From Vibrio ishigakensis (GTDB lineage Bacteria; Pseudomonadota; Gammaproteobacteria; Enterobacterales; Vibrionaceae), in assembly GCF_024347675.1 (NCBI RefSeq), contig NZ_AP024881.1:1674001-1738000 (forward strand): 64,000 bases of DNA, given 5' to 3'. The translations under genes and the position numbers were made by a program. Positions within the stretch are counted from its first letter, which is position 1. Every line of letters begins with the position of its first letter. Under the pieces are notes generated by a model that did no database searches, had not been told where the DNA came from, and was given only the letters and a program-made list of their open reading frames with translations. This document shows positions 28,798 to 38,322 of this stretch, piece after piece.

Positions 28798-30488
28798 TAC
28801 CATTCAGAAACTAAAAGCCTTTTTTTGACTCCGCGAACCTGTAAACTCATTGCTTCAAAAACGTCCTCGAAGTTACGACATTCAGGTGGAATATTTGGTA
28901 AAGATAAAGTCGCTTCGTTGAAAAACCTTCCTTGAGTATTATCATCCCCCCAAGCCAGCTCCCACCAATTTAAAATTCGCTCTCTAGAGTCTTTTAGCCT
29001 TTCCAAACTTGGTAATCTATCACTTTTATTTAAGTTCTCAGATGCTAAGACCGGAAATAGATTCCATCGATCATTGTTTGGCCAATAGGCGAAAGGTAAG
29101 CAATGATCAACGTGATAATTGTTCTTTATCTTTTTACCGCTCCAAATACTCTCAACCTTTGAGTTTTCATCAACTAGTTCTGAAACTCTTTTTCGCACGA
29201 TCTTGGTATCGTGGTCTCTTTCGTGCCAAGCTAAACAAGCGTGGTATTGCTCCAATGTAATCTCTCTAGTTTGATTTAACTTGTAGCTTCGCATTTGTGT
29301 GATCCACTGATTGACTACCAGAGGCTCTATCCAAGAGTGATAAATTCTCAAACATTCCCAAAAACTTTCATCCAGAATAAAAGTTCCAAAGCTACTTAAA
29401 TACTTCAAATCGAGAACAATACTTTCTGCTTTCTTAACTCGTTCAGTTACGATCTGAAAATATGGTTTAGACCTATCTCCTTGATACGTATAAGTTACTG
29501 GCCCATCCTTGATGGTAGAAATACAATCTTTGATGGTTTGCTGGATCGCTTCTGCATCACCATTCAAAAATATCGACCCTATAGAAAGGTCATCAGGTCC
29601 AAATTCAGAAAGGTTACTCCATCCTTTTTCACGGACAAAGCCCAGTTTTTTATCTCCATTTTTCATTTGTTGGATAGAATGCTTGTCCAACAAACGCTTG
29701 TACTGGCGAATCCAGTAAAGTGCTACCAGACCAACGGGTAACACAACTTTCCCATCGTGCCTATCAATCACAGCTCCAGGGTGTGCATCTGCTATCCGAA
29801 GCAAAGTTCTTAGAAGGGCTAGCTTATAGGTTGCTGTTTTATTGTCGTTGACAATCACATGTCTAATTTTTGTTAAGTCTCCAGTACCATCATCGGGTAA
29901 TGACAATACAATAGTTTGCCATCGTACATCTTCTCGGCTCAAAGTATCTGATTGCACTTCTGAAGAAAAAACCTTCAGAAGTGCATTATGCTTGGCAAGT
30001 TGGTCAATCTCTGTCTCAGAGACTCCATAAGAAATACGGTTGTCAGAAAAATCTCCATATCTTAAAGAGATAACTAGTTTTCCATTGGGGGCTAGGAGAT
30101 TTGATAGTTTTCGGAATGCTCTCTCCCGATAAGAAGAAGGAATATGCATCCAAACTCCGCTTAACAAGATGACATCAAATCTAACTCCGAGATTGATAAC
30201 CTTAGCCAAGCTAGGCAAACAATCCGATAGCCATGTCACTTTATCACCTGTATGTTTTTTCCCTAGCTTCAACATCTCTTTTGATGGTTCTACGGCATAT
30301 ACATCAGCTCCCAATTCACTCATTCGAAGAGCATCACGTCCAATACCTGCTCCAACATCTAAAACCGTATCTCCTTCAAGAGGCCAAAACGATTTCCAAG
30401 ATTTGTGAACTTCGCTAAATGTGGTCGATGTATACTGCTCATAGAACTTAAGAGCAAACTTGTCGTAAACTGATGACTTATCAGACAT
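28797..30488 (-). CDS. Fusion of class I SAM-methyltransferase and HNH endonuclease
   Basis: A 563-residue protein with two parts. Residues 1-200 are a class I methyltransferase: VLDVGAGIGRDALRMSELGADVYAVEPS (42-69) binds SAM, and DVILLSGVWMHIP (105-117) is motif IV. Its type is that of small-molecule methyltransferases (Methyltransf_11); there is no (D/N)PP(Y/F) DNA-methylase motif. From about 215 on, ATYKLALLRTLLRIADAHPG and VLPVGLVALYWIRQYKRLL resemble the helical part found before many HNH nucleases. The HNH site is HVDHCLPF (D461, H462), N476, then ENLNKSD (N487). The start at 30488 has AGGT upstream; the frame opens 13 codons earlier. The gene is AT-rich, divergent from arfB, and stands alone. 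An anti-phage role is possible but unproven. Confidence 0.82.
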   Translation of the reverse strand: MSDKSSVYDKFALKFYEQYTSTTFSEVHKSWKSFWPLEGDTVLDVGAGIGRDALRMSELGADVYAVEPSKEMLKLGKKHTGDKVTWLSDCLPSLAKVINLGVRFDVILLSGVWMHIPSSYRERAFRKLSNLLAPNGKLVISLRYGDFSDNRISYGVSETEIDQLAKHNALLKVFSSEVQSDTLSREDVRWQTIVLSLPDDGTGDLTKIRHVIVNDNKTATYKLALLRTLLRIADAHPGAVIDRHDGKVVLPVGLVALYWIRQYKRLLDKHSIQQMKNGDKKLGFVREKGWSNLSEFGPDDLSIGSIFLNGDAEAIQQTIKDCISTIKDGPVTYTYQGDRSKPYFQIVTERVKKAESIVLDLKYLSSFGTFILDESFWECLRIYHSWIEPLVVNQWITQMRSYKLNQTREITLEQYHACLAWHERDHDTKIVRKRVSELVDENSKVESIWSGKKIKNNYHVDHCLPFAYWPNNDRWNLFPVLASENLNKSDRLPSLERLKDSRERILNWWELAWGDDNTQGRFFNEATLSLPNIPPECRNFEDVFEAMSLQVRGVKKRLLVSEW

Positions 30489-30614
30489 AATTCTACCTAT
30501 CAAGACAATCTCTTTATTAAAAGACAAAACTATCTTTGTGCCAATATTAGTTTCTTAAAACATTCTCTCAGCATTTAAATTGTTGCTGTTATCTAACTTA
30601 CTTTTTGAATTCAG

Positions 30615-31025
30615 ATGCTTAAAATCTCCAACACAGTAGTCCTAGCCGACTGGGAAATTGAAATGACTGCCATCCGTGCCCAAGGTGCGGGTGGTCAGAA
30701 CGTCAATAAAACCTCCTCAGCAATACATCTCAGATTCGATATCAACCGCTCTACCCTGCCTAGCGTGTACAAAGAAAAACTGTTGGCATTATCGGACAGT
30801 CGCATCAGTAGCGATGGCGTTATTATCATCAAAGCACAGACCTACCGCACTCAAGAGCAGAACAGGCAGGATGCTCTGGATAGATTGGTCGAGCTCATAA
30901 AGAAAGCTATGGTGGTTCAGAAGAAGCGTCGTCCTACCAAACCAACTAAAGCTTCGCAAAAGCGACGACTTGAAGGCAAAAAGAAACGCTCAACGACTAA
31001 GTCATTGCGAGGCAAGGTCATTTAG
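30615..31025 (+). CDS. arfB: Alternative ribosome-rescue factor ArfB (peptidyl-tRNA hydrolase YaeJ)
   Basis: A 136-residue release-factor-like protein that frees ribosomes stalled on mRNAs without a stop codon. The catalytic GGQ is in [22 protein letters not shown] (residues 22-43). The basic C-terminal tail ([32 protein letters not shown]) is the part that enters the empty mRNA channel. Length equals that of E. coli ArfB (140). No strong Shine-Dalgarno sequence is visible. It separates the two putative accessory genes and may be the core gene beside which they were inserted. Confidence 0.95.
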   Translation: MLKISNTVVLADWEIEMTAIRAQGAGGQNVNKTSSAIHLRFDINRSTLPSVYKEKLLALSDSRISSDGVIIIKAQTYRTQEQNRQDALDRLVELIKKAMVVQKKRRPTKPTKASQKRRLEGKKKRSTTKSLRGKVI

Positions 31026-31123
31026 AACCCTGCAAATCCTGTTAAATGATCTCGGTTAAACTTCGCCTCATTCCTTGTAGCAAGACTACTTGTCATATCT
31101 TATGATGCATTTTCTCTACACCT

Positions 31124-34048
31124 ATGGTGTTCTGTAATCAATGCTGTAACAAAGGAATCTGTGTCGTGTCCGTAGTCTCAATCTCTGTAAACCTTTGGGG
31201 CAAGCTTACCAATAGTTTTGACACTGTCACTTTTGAAGATGGAACAATAAACCTTTATCGAAAAGGTCGTCGAATAGATACAATCGATACTGACAATTTT
31301 CAATCGTTCACTGTATCTTCAACTTCGTGGTTGGGTGGTTCGATAACACTTCCTAAAAGCACATGTTTAAATGGTCTAAATCCAAAACAAGTTTCATCGT
31401 TTACCGAGGCCATAAACACTGCAATTGAGAAGAGAGTTGCAAGCCGCACTCTATCAGATATCAAAGATTTTGAGCTTAACGCAGTTAATTCATTCCCTAG
31501 AGATTCTGAGTCCAAACATCTCGCACAAATCTGTGAATCTATCCATCTTCTAACTACACAGAGACCAAGCTTGTTATCTAGTTTCGGAGATTCTGACCGG
31601 AACCTAGTTCGTTTGATAGCTGACTTCTATCCTCTTGATATAGCATCTCTTCGCGCATTTCACGAAGGGAATCAACTTCAACAACGAGAGGAGTTTTATG
31701 ACGCTGTAGAATCAAATCCGCTAACCCAAGAACAACGTTTAGCGGTTATACGCAATAATGATCGCAACATGGTGCTTGCTGCGGCTGGTACAGGTAAAAC
31801 CTCAGTGATGGTGGCAAAAATACTGGATCTTGTTGACCGAAAAATCGCTAGCCCAAGTCAAATATTGACGATGGCTTACAACAAAAGTGCAGCAACCGAG
31901 CTAGATGAACGCCTCTCTGAAAAAGCACAAAAGAGCAATGTTCATCTTGAAGAGAGACCCCAAATCTCAACTTTTCACGCTCTCGGCAGAAAAATACTCC
32001 AAGAAAGTGGTATCGACACGCGACTAAGCCAACTTACTCAGGATAGCGACAAATTAGACATTTGGGTCTCGCGCTGGTTACAAACCTACCTCTTAAAACA
32101 CTTCGATAAATTGCCGACTCTAATAGAAATGATTGCTCCCCCAATCGACCCAATGAGTTATCGCAGCGCTGCCGCATTTCAACGTTATCAGCGAGATAAC
32201 ACCTTCAGCACAATCAAGGGAGAGAAGGTCAAAGGCTTTCAAGAGCTCCTTATCGCAAACTACTTGTTCATAAAAGGGGTTGAGTATGAATACGAACCTC
32301 AATATCCAGTGAAGCAAAGAGTCTCGGCTGGGGTCGATTATCGACCTGATTTCTACCTCCCTCAAGCAGATGTTTATTTGGAACACTTTGGAATCAGTAG
32401 GGACGGCTCTACACGCATCGACATTGATTCAGTGAAATACAACAGTGATATCGAGTGGAAGAGGCAGTTTCATGAGTCGAATGGAACGAAGTTGGTCGAA
32501 ACTTATCACTACAACTGGGTAGAGGGTACTCTAAACAATCGCTTAGATTCCTTAATATCCGAGCTCGAGATACCAGCACACCCTAAGAACAAAGATGAAA
32601 TTCTTAAACACATTAACGAATCTGACTATATATCTGATGGGGCAAAGATATTAAGAAAGTGTCTTTCCGCTATCCGCTCAGAAGGTCTGTCGCCTGCTAC
32701 TATATTCCAGCGGCTTACCCATAACGACATCATAGATGCCAAAAGCACCACTGACTTGCTGACTCAACTTCACGACGACTATATAGAAGAACTTAGGTCG
32801 AATGAAAGTATCGATTTCGATGACATGATAAATCTGGCAACCGAGGTGGTTGCTTCAGACGAGTTTACTCCCTCCTGGAGCCAAATACTGATTGATGAGT
32901 TCCAAGATATCTCAGCGTCGAGAATGAAGCTAATCACTACTATTATCGAAATGTCGAAAACCAAACCCGCTTTAACGGTTGTAGGTGACGACTGGCAATC
33001 TATCTATCGTTTTTCTGGTGGAAAACTAGAACTAACTACTCGATTTGCAGATCTCATTGGTTCCTACAGTGAAACCAAGCTGCAAAAAACATTTAGGTAT
33101 AACAATAGCATTGCAAAAACAGCTGGTCTGTTTGTTATGGAGAACCCAGAGCAGTATCAAAAGCAAATCCAAACCCATACCGTCGTCGACACACCTCAAG
33201 TTTACTTGCTCGATGATAAGAAAAATGGGAAAGATGCCCTTGAGACCAAAATATACGAGGTGGTTAGCAAGATAAGAAGTCATGACAGCCAAGGTTCGAT
33301 AGCAATAATAGGTCGCTACAATTATTTGCTTTCTGAAGCGAACATCGCGTTAGGTAAACGTAATGCTCGAGACGGAGTAAAGTTCTGGACTTTTCACAAA
33401 TCAAAAGGCTTGGAAGCGGACTACTGTATCCTAATTGGGTTCAGTCAAGGTAAGCAGGGGTTTCCCAGTGATACTTTAGAAAATACAGTGGTTGAGGCGC
33501 TCCTTCCCTCCATAGACAGCTTTCCGGACTCTGAGGAACGCAGGTTATTTTACGTCGGGGTAACTCGAGCAAAAAAGAAAGCCTATATTATTGCTGATCC
33601 AAGCTCACCTTCTAAGTTCGTGACTGAGCTACTCAACCCTAAATTTGGCGTTGGTATACATTCTGAGTCGTTCAAGCAGGCCTACCGAACCACCTTTAAA
33701 TGTAAGCACTGTGAAGAAGGCTTCTTGAAACGAATAGAAGGTCAATATGGTGACTTCTACACTTGCAGCACGGGCAATGGATGCGCTGTTAAAAACGTAC
33801 GAAGCTGCTCCAAATGTGGGTCTCCTTCTTCCGATACGCGAAGCTACAGTGTGTGTCACAACCCAGCCTGCGGACATAAATCCAAAGTCTGCCCTGCCTG
33901 TGGCAGACCTATGGTAAAACGAACAGGAAAAAAAGGGATTTTCTGGGGTTGCTCTGGTTACAGTTTATCGCACGACCAATGTACCTATACAGAAAAACTG
34001 AGCGCCTCAGATACAGAGACTGGAAGCAGTCGAAAGAAGAGAGCATAA
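31124..34048 (+). CDS. HelD-like superfamily 1 helicase with nuclease-like insert and zinc ribbons
   Basis: A 974-residue UvrD/HelD-type helicase. Walker A is LAAAGTGKTSV (about 218-228), followed by AYNKSAATELDERL, TFHALGRKIL, the Walker B region ILIDEFQDIS, VVGDDWQSIYRFSGG, HKSKGLEADYCILIG and RRLFYVGVTRAKKKAYI. The N-terminal 190 residues resemble the helicase IV region. Between motifs Ia and II lies YEYEPQYP...DYRPDFYLPQADVYLEHFG (387-423) and GTKLVETY, with the D-x(n)-E...K pattern of PD-(D/E)XK nucleases. Five CxxC-type pairs after residue 860 form topoisomerase-like zinc ribbons. The ATG at 31124 has no ribosome site; a GTG at 31166 follows AAAGGAA and may be the real start. The gene is AT-rich. 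Confidence 0.85.
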   Translation: MVFCNQCCNKGICVVSVVSISVNLWGKLTNSFDTVTFEDGTINLYRKGRRIDTIDTDNFQSFTVSSTSWLGGSITLPKSTCLNGLNPKQVSSFTEAINTAIEKRVASRTLSDIKDFELNAVNSFPRDSESKHLAQICESIHLLTTQRPSLLSSFGDSDRNLVRLIADFYPLDIASLRAFHEGNQLQQREEFYDAVESNPLTQEQRLAVIRNNDRNMVLAAAGTGKTSVMVAKILDLVDRKIASPSQILTMAYNKSAATELDERLSEKAQKSNVHLEERPQISTFHALGRKILQESGIDTRLSQLTQDSDKLDIWVSRWLQTYLLKHFDKLPTLIEMIAPPIDPMSYRSAAAFQRYQRDNTFSTIKGEKVKGFQELLIANYLFIKGVEYEYEPQYPVKQRVSAGVDYRPDFYLPQADVYLEHFGISRDGSTRIDIDSVKYNSDIEWKRQFHESNGTKLVETYHYNWVEGTLNNRLDSLISELEIPAHPKNKDEILKHINESDYISDGAKILRKCLSAIRSEGLSPATIFQRLTHNDIIDAKSTTDLLTQLHDDYIEELRSNESIDFDDMINLATEVVASDEFTPSWSQILIDEFQDISASRMKLITTIIEMSKTKPALTVVGDDWQSIYRFSGGKLELTTRFADLIGSYSETKLQKTFRYNNSIAKTAGLFVMENPEQYQKQIQTHTVVDTPQVYLLDDKKNGKDALETKIYEVVSKIRSHDSQGSIAIIGRYNYLLSEANIALGKRNARDGVKFWTFHKSKGLEADYCILIGFSQGKQGFPSDTLENTVVEALLPSIDSFPDSEERRLFYVGVTRAKKKAYIIADPSSPSKFVTELLNPKFGVGIHSESFKQAYRTTFKCKHCEEGFLKRIEGQYGDFYTCSTGNGCAVKNVRSCSKCGSPSSDTRSYSVCHNPACGHKSKVCPACGRPMVKRTGKKGIFWGCSGYSLSHDQCTYTEKLSASDTETGSSRKKRA

Positions 34049-34216
34049 ACGACCTCCAATGAATAGCTCTCGCACTCGAATATCTATTAGCAGTTGAAAG
34101 TGTTTCGCTTATTTAAGAGTGTTCACACCCAAATATGAATATCTCTAATTCATCGTCAACCTAGACCAAATCAATAATCATGCGTCTCGAAAGAAACATA
34201 TATCTTTGGAGAAAAA

Positions 34217-35314
34217 ATGATTAATAAATTTAAGTACTCTTTGGTTGCAGTGTTGACGACTACTGCCCTTTCGGCGAATGCTGGCATTAAGATCTTGGAC
34301 AATGACCAAGGGCACTTTTCTATCGGTGGTGACGTGGAGTTGGACTTCAACTATCAGGATAGAGACTCTACCCAAGGCAGTAGCAGTGAGTTTAACCAAG
34401 ACGGTCGTATCCTAGTCGAGTTCTCTGGAGAGAGATACAGCGACAGCGGTCACTTCGTGGGCGTGAATGTAGAGTCGCTATTTAGGACCGATGGTGATGT
34501 AGGTGTGGATGACGTCTACCTAACCTTCGGTAAGAAAGATGGCTGGGCCATCACTGCTGGTCGCTTCGAGGCTTATGACATGTTCCCTGTTGGGCTAGAT
34601 GTATTCCTTGAGTATTCGGGCGATACCTCAAACGACCTATATACCGATGGCAGTGCCTATATCTACCAGATGAAAGAGGCGCGTGGCCGTGGCTCTGACG
34701 GTCAAATCATGTATAACCAGAGCTTTGGCAATCTGTACCTTGAGCTTGCGACTATGATTGGCGACCGCTCATCTCTATTCGCAGACAGCTATCAAGGCGT
34801 TCAAGTGGATAGAGACAATGTGAAAGACTCCTTCTTGGTGCGCCCTGTTGTGGCTTATCAGCTCGGTGATTTTACCTTAGCTGCATCCATGGAAAGCAAC
34901 CTAGTCAGTGATGCGATAGTTGACGTGAACGGTAGAGATATCTCCGACCGTACCGGTTACGGCGCAACGGTAAACTGGGCGAATGATGACTGGTCTGTCA
35001 ATGCCAACTTCGCTTATATGGATGCGGTAGATGAAGAGAACATGTCTATGGGTCTAAACGCCGTGTATAAGAACTTTGGCTTAGGGCACGTCTACGCTAC
35101 CAATGAATACGACAATAGCAGCTTTGCTGTGGGTGACGTGAATGTGCACACCACCTATGCCTCGTATGAGTTTAAAGATGTGCTAGACATTCAAGACTTC
35201 GGCATCGCGCTTGGTACTTACTACACCACAGTTGAAAATAAGACCGACAACATGAGCGTGTTTTCCGAAGACGATGATTTCGGTGCTCGCGTTAGGCTGA
35301 CATACGTTTTCTAA
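34217..35314 (+). CDS. Outer-membrane porin, carbohydrate-porin-like
   Basis: A 365-residue beta-barrel protein. The signal peptide (MINKFKYSLVAVLTTTALSANA) is followed by GIKILDNDQGHFSIGGDVELDFNY, alternating beta-strand sequence throughout, and a C-terminal Phe in VRLTYVF that is the BAM signal. Acidic loops such as NYQDRDSTQGSSSEF and KTDNMSVFSEDDD face outside. It resembles the Vibrio carbohydrate-selective and OmpL-like porins, but the solute is not known. GGAGAAAAA precedes the start. It is monocistronic with its own terminator. Confidence 0.85.
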   Translation: MINKFKYSLVAVLTTTALSANAGIKILDNDQGHFSIGGDVELDFNYQDRDSTQGSSSEFNQDGRILVEFSGERYSDSGHFVGVNVESLFRTDGDVGVDDVYLTFGKKDGWAITAGRFEAYDMFPVGLDVFLEYSGDTSNDLYTDGSAYIYQMKEARGRGSDGQIMYNQSFGNLYLELATMIGDRSSLFADSYQGVQVDRDNVKDSFLVRPVVAYQLGDFTLAASMESNLVSDAIVDVNGRDISDRTGYGATVNWANDDWSVNANFAYMDAVDEENMSMGLNAVYKNFGLGHVYATNEYDNSSFAVGDVNVHTTYASYEFKDVLDIQDFGIALGTYYTTVENKTDNMSVFSEDDDFGARVRLTYVF

Positions 35315-35451
35315 TATATCTGTGAAACATCAAGTTTATAAATGGCTATATTCCTTTGGCAAAATATACCCCCTATTTTACTCGGTTGAATATTGAACAT
35401 TTATAAATAACGATTCTGATGTGCTTATTTATTCACAGCGATTAGAAACAG

Positions 35452-35480
35452 AAGAAGCCTGTTTAATACAGGCTTCTTTC
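35452..35480 (+). terminator. Terminator of the porin gene
   Basis: AAGAAGCCTGT and ACAGGCTTCTT form an 11-bp stem with loop TTAAT, followed by T-rich sequence. It lies 138 bases after the stop codon, so the message has a long 3' tail. Confidence 0.8.
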
Positions 35481-35511
35481 ATCTTTAATATAAATAGCTA
35501 GTTCGGTAAAG

Positions 35512-35919
35512 TTAGCGTCTTTGCTTACCTCTGTTTCGAGCCTTGGCAGCCTTATACGCAGAAGCTGCTTTCGCTTGTGAATCCAGAATTGAGTCAACAG
35601 TGAGTTTCATCGGCTCTCTTGGTTCAATTCCGTCGGCAAAGGTTCTCATACGTGGAGGAATGCCCTTCTCTTCTTCTGTCGGACGAGGCATTCGCTTGAA
35701 TCGAGACAGATAGAATGCTTCTAGCTTCTCACGAGCCCAATCACTTTTACGCAGATATTTTACACTGCTCTTAATCGAAGGGTTGGTATGAAAGCAGTTA
35801 AAACGCATGGCGGTATCTAGGATATCCCAGCCGTAGTGTTCCACTAACTCAGTCACCATTTGTTCCAATCCCAAGCCATGCAGCGGATTGTTTTGTAAGC
35901 CTTCTCTATCGATTGTCAT
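35512..35919 (-). CDS. VF530-family DNA-binding protein
   Basis: A 135-residue protein whose first 80 residues match the VF530 (DUF2132) family: [62 protein letters not shown]. The structure known for the family is a small helical double-stranded DNA-binding domain. The basic tail ([19 protein letters not shown]) also fits nucleic-acid binding. The biological role is not established. It is monocistronic and convergent with the porin gene. Confidence 0.88.
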   Translation of the reverse strand: MTIDREGLQNNPLHGLGLEQMVTELVEHYGWDILDTAMRFNCFHTNPSIKSSVKYLRKSDWAREKLEAFYLSRFKRMPRPTEEEKGIPPRMRTFADGIEPREPMKLTVDSILDSQAKAASAYKAAKARNRGKQRR

Positions 35920-36040
35920 AGTATGTTCGCACCCTATTTTTGTTGGGCTAAGTCTAACACGACTAATGAGCTTGGATGAAAGTTAAGTATCAATCATCTT
36001 TTAGGCATGCAAGACGTAGGACTCTTGGTTGATATGGCGA

Positions 36041-37000
36041 TTATTTGCAATCGGCATTATCAAAGCAAAGAGACTGACCACTGGCAGGAATCTCTCCCTT
36101 CTTATCACGCATACCATCAAGTTTGATGTTTAGGTAAGTCGGCTTGTCTCCTGAAAGGCCTACCCACATTATGTGGTCCATATTCACAAGCTGGTCTTCA
36201 AAGATCTTACCGCCGGAGGTCGCCAGTTGGATGTAGTCCTGCCCTAGCCTTTGAGTATATTGATAGCTATGCACATGACCGTTAAATACCGTGTAGTTGC
36301 GCCCCATCAATTCAGTTTCTATGGCCTTGAAATTCTTCTCTTGTTCATTCTGCCATACCGGCTTATGCATGAAGATAAAGGTCCAACGAACATTAGGGTT
36401 CTCTTGGATCGCATCAATCACATAATCACGTTGATTATCGCTAATTTCACCATAGTAGCGCTGGCTTAACTTGGCATATTCGGTATTTTCAAACTGTGCT
36501 GGGTCTTTCTTATATACCTCTATAGCCTGATTTCTTTTGACTTTAAGGTCGGTAAAGAAGGCATCTGTGAAATCCTCACTGTCCATCACAATAAACAGCG
36601 AATTCTGGTATACAAAGTGGTAGTAGCGGGGACCTATGGTCTTCTCATACCAGGTTCGCATCTTGGCATTGGATATATCGTGGTTGCCTACTGCTGGATA
36701 AAACGGGATACCCTTGTTCCCTAGATTATTTTGGAAGGTCGCCCACTCACTATTCATTTGTGCTTCGTCTTCGGTGCCACCTTCAATCAGATCACCGATG
36801 CTCATGATGAAATCTGGTTGCATCTGCTCGATACCCTTTGAGGCTACCTTAAAAACGCCGTCTCGCTCACCACCAGTAAGGTCACCAATAATGGCGAAAC
36901 GTATTTGGCCTTTAAGAGGCTCGGGCGCATCGAACGCAAAGGCCACTGAGCTAACTAAAACAAGAGAGGAGAATATAGACTTGAGCATAGGGTTATCCAT
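36041..37000 (-). CDS. Exported calcineurin-like metallophosphoesterase
   Basis: A 319-residue periplasmic phosphoesterase. A signal peptide (MLKSIFSSLVLVSSVAFAF) follows a few N-terminal residues. Metal-binding motifs are in order: FAIIGDLTGGERDG, MSIGDLIEGG, AVGNHD, FIFMHKPVW and FNGHVHSYQ. A C-terminal pair of cysteines (LCFDNADCK) may form a disulfide. The frame opens at a GTG (37012); ATG 37000, after TTGAGGTG, is used here, and ATG 36988 is also possible. The substrate is unknown. It follows the membrane-protein gene at 37061-37585. Confidence 0.86.
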   Translation of the reverse strand: MDNPMLKSIFSSLVLVSSVAFAFDAPEPLKGQIRFAIIGDLTGGERDGVFKVASKGIEQMQPDFIMSIGDLIEGGTEDEAQMNSEWATFQNNLGNKGIPFYPAVGNHDISNAKMRTWYEKTIGPRYYHFVYQNSLFIVMDSEDFTDAFFTDLKVKRNQAIEVYKKDPAQFENTEYAKLSQRYYGEISDNQRDYVIDAIQENPNVRWTFIFMHKPVWQNEQEKNFKAIETELMGRNYTVFNGHVHSYQYTQRLGQDYIQLATSGGKIFEDQLVNMDHIMWVGLSGDKPTYLNIKLDGMRDKKGEIPASGQSLCFDNADCK

Positions 37001-37060
37001 TTGGTTCGACACCTCAATTCTAATGCTATTGAGCTTATTCTCTTAGCCATTAGACGACAG

Positions 37061-37585
37061 CTATACCTGATAATTGGCTTTGTTTCCAATATCAAAATGA
37101 AGCGGCATCTGCCATTTTTTGATACTCAAAAAACCAAAGATTAATCCAGTAAACAAAGCACTCATCGCCGTTAATATGTCTAGATAGAAATATTGACCAA
37201 TCAGAGCCAAACCGATAAAAACAGGGATAAGCTTTAGGCCCGGAACCTTAAAACAAAAGGACTCTTTTAGAGCAATGCCGGAAAAGGTAACGCAGAAAAG
37301 CAGTTGAGCGATGAGAGGCTGGCCTATGACAGCAATAACCAATAAGCCGACCCATGAACTCCACACTATGATCGCTCGAATATTCTTATCATAGATATGA
37401 AGGTTAGCGGCAATCAAAGCAGCACTTATGGCAAGCAAACTCATCACTGAAGCAGCGACTTGCGCGATGGATATATAAGCCAAGAAAAGGTAGGAGAACG
37501 CCAGTAATGAAATGCCGAAGCGATACCCTATAACGCTCAGCCTATCTAGGGTATCTAACTCTTCTTTATGTTCCGGATTGGCCAT
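37061..37585 (-). CDS. Integral membrane protein, DUF2301-like
   Basis: A 174-residue protein with about six hydrophobic helices between residues 25 and 155 and a short cytosolic N-terminus (ANPEHKEELDTLDRLSVIGYRFGIS). The start and the FCFKVPGLKLIPV loop resemble DUF2301 membrane proteins, a family without known function. Its ATG shares one base with the stop of the upstream lipoprotein gene (TAATG), so the two are translationally coupled. Confidence 0.6.
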   Translation of the reverse strand: MANPEHKEELDTLDRLSVIGYRFGISLLAFSYLFLAYISIAQVAASVMSLLAISAALIAANLHIYDKNIRAIIVWSSWVGLLVIAVIGQPLIAQLLFCVTFSGIALKESFCFKVPGLKLIPVFIGLALIGQYFYLDILTAMSALFTGLIFGFLSIKKWQMPLHFDIGNKANYQV

Positions 37586-38271
37586 TACTGGTCGTGATGT
37601 GTATCGATGCGTTCAATATCTACACTGCCAGTCAGAGAATCTACCACTGCCTTATAGTGGACAGTTGGAGAGCTTTCAGATTTGAACTTGTATTTGAACT
37701 GGGACACGGGCAGTAATATCGGCGTGTCTTCGTAATAACTAATGCCGTAGCCATCAGCTTGATATTCAGGCGAACTGGTTAGAAAAGTCATGGCGCGCTT
37801 TTTATTTGATTCTTGATTGTAGCGAGGCATGGTGGATGGATTGCTTGGATAACTCGTACCATCGTGCTTAACCAGTCGAAGATAACCATTGCTCCAAACG
37901 ATTAGGTTCTTCCAGCCGTTTGTCTCACGATGACCCAACATAATTGGTAGTTCAGTGACCGTCATTCGGGCAATCTGATTGTTGTCGCTATCGATAATAA
38001 AGGCTGTACATCCACCTGTGCCACAGTATTCCATCCCCTCCATTAAGATAAGGATCTCATCACTGCCATCACCATTCAGATCAGCTTTACCGGAATTGTA
38101 TTTAGTGCCATCGGCCGTCTCCCCTTCAGGAAAGGTAACCTGTGCATAGCTTGGCAGAGGGCCTTGAGTTTTAACTTCAGCTTGGGTCTGCTTACTAGTT
38201 TCAGGGGCAGATTGGCAACCCGCTAACATAATGGCTAATGCCACACCTGAAAAAGCTTTGATTCCGTTCAT
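37585..38271 (-). CDS. Uncharacterised lipoprotein
   Basis: A 228-residue envelope protein with a lipobox (IMLAGCQS, Cys 19) and a short Ser/Thr/Gln-rich linker. KADLNGDGSDEILIL (residues 65-79) resembles the calcium-binding FG-GAP/EF-hand type loop, followed by two cysteines in YCGTGGCTAFI. It heads a two-gene unit with the DUF2301-like membrane protein. Function unknown. Confidence 0.75.
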   Translation of the reverse strand: MNGIKAFSGVALAIMLAGCQSAPETSKQTQAEVKTQGPLPSYAQVTFPEGETADGTKYNSGKADLNGDGSDEILILMEGMEYCGTGGCTAFIIDSDNNQIARMTVTELPIMLGHRETNGWKNLIVWSNGYLRLVKHDGTSYPSNPSTMPRYNQESNKKRAMTFLTSSPEYQADGYGISYYEDTPILLPVSQFKYKFKSESSPTVHYKAVVDSLTGSVDIERIDTHHDQ

Positions 38272-38322
38272 AACCTAATTCCGATATATCAGTCAAAAAA
38301 CGAGTTTTATCAGAAGTTTAGA

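Noticed and set aside
28797..30488. Classical restriction-modification fusion
   Set aside because: The methyltransferase part lacks the (D/N)PP(Y/F) catalytic motif of N6-adenine/N4-cytosine methylases and the PC motif of cytosine-5 methylases.
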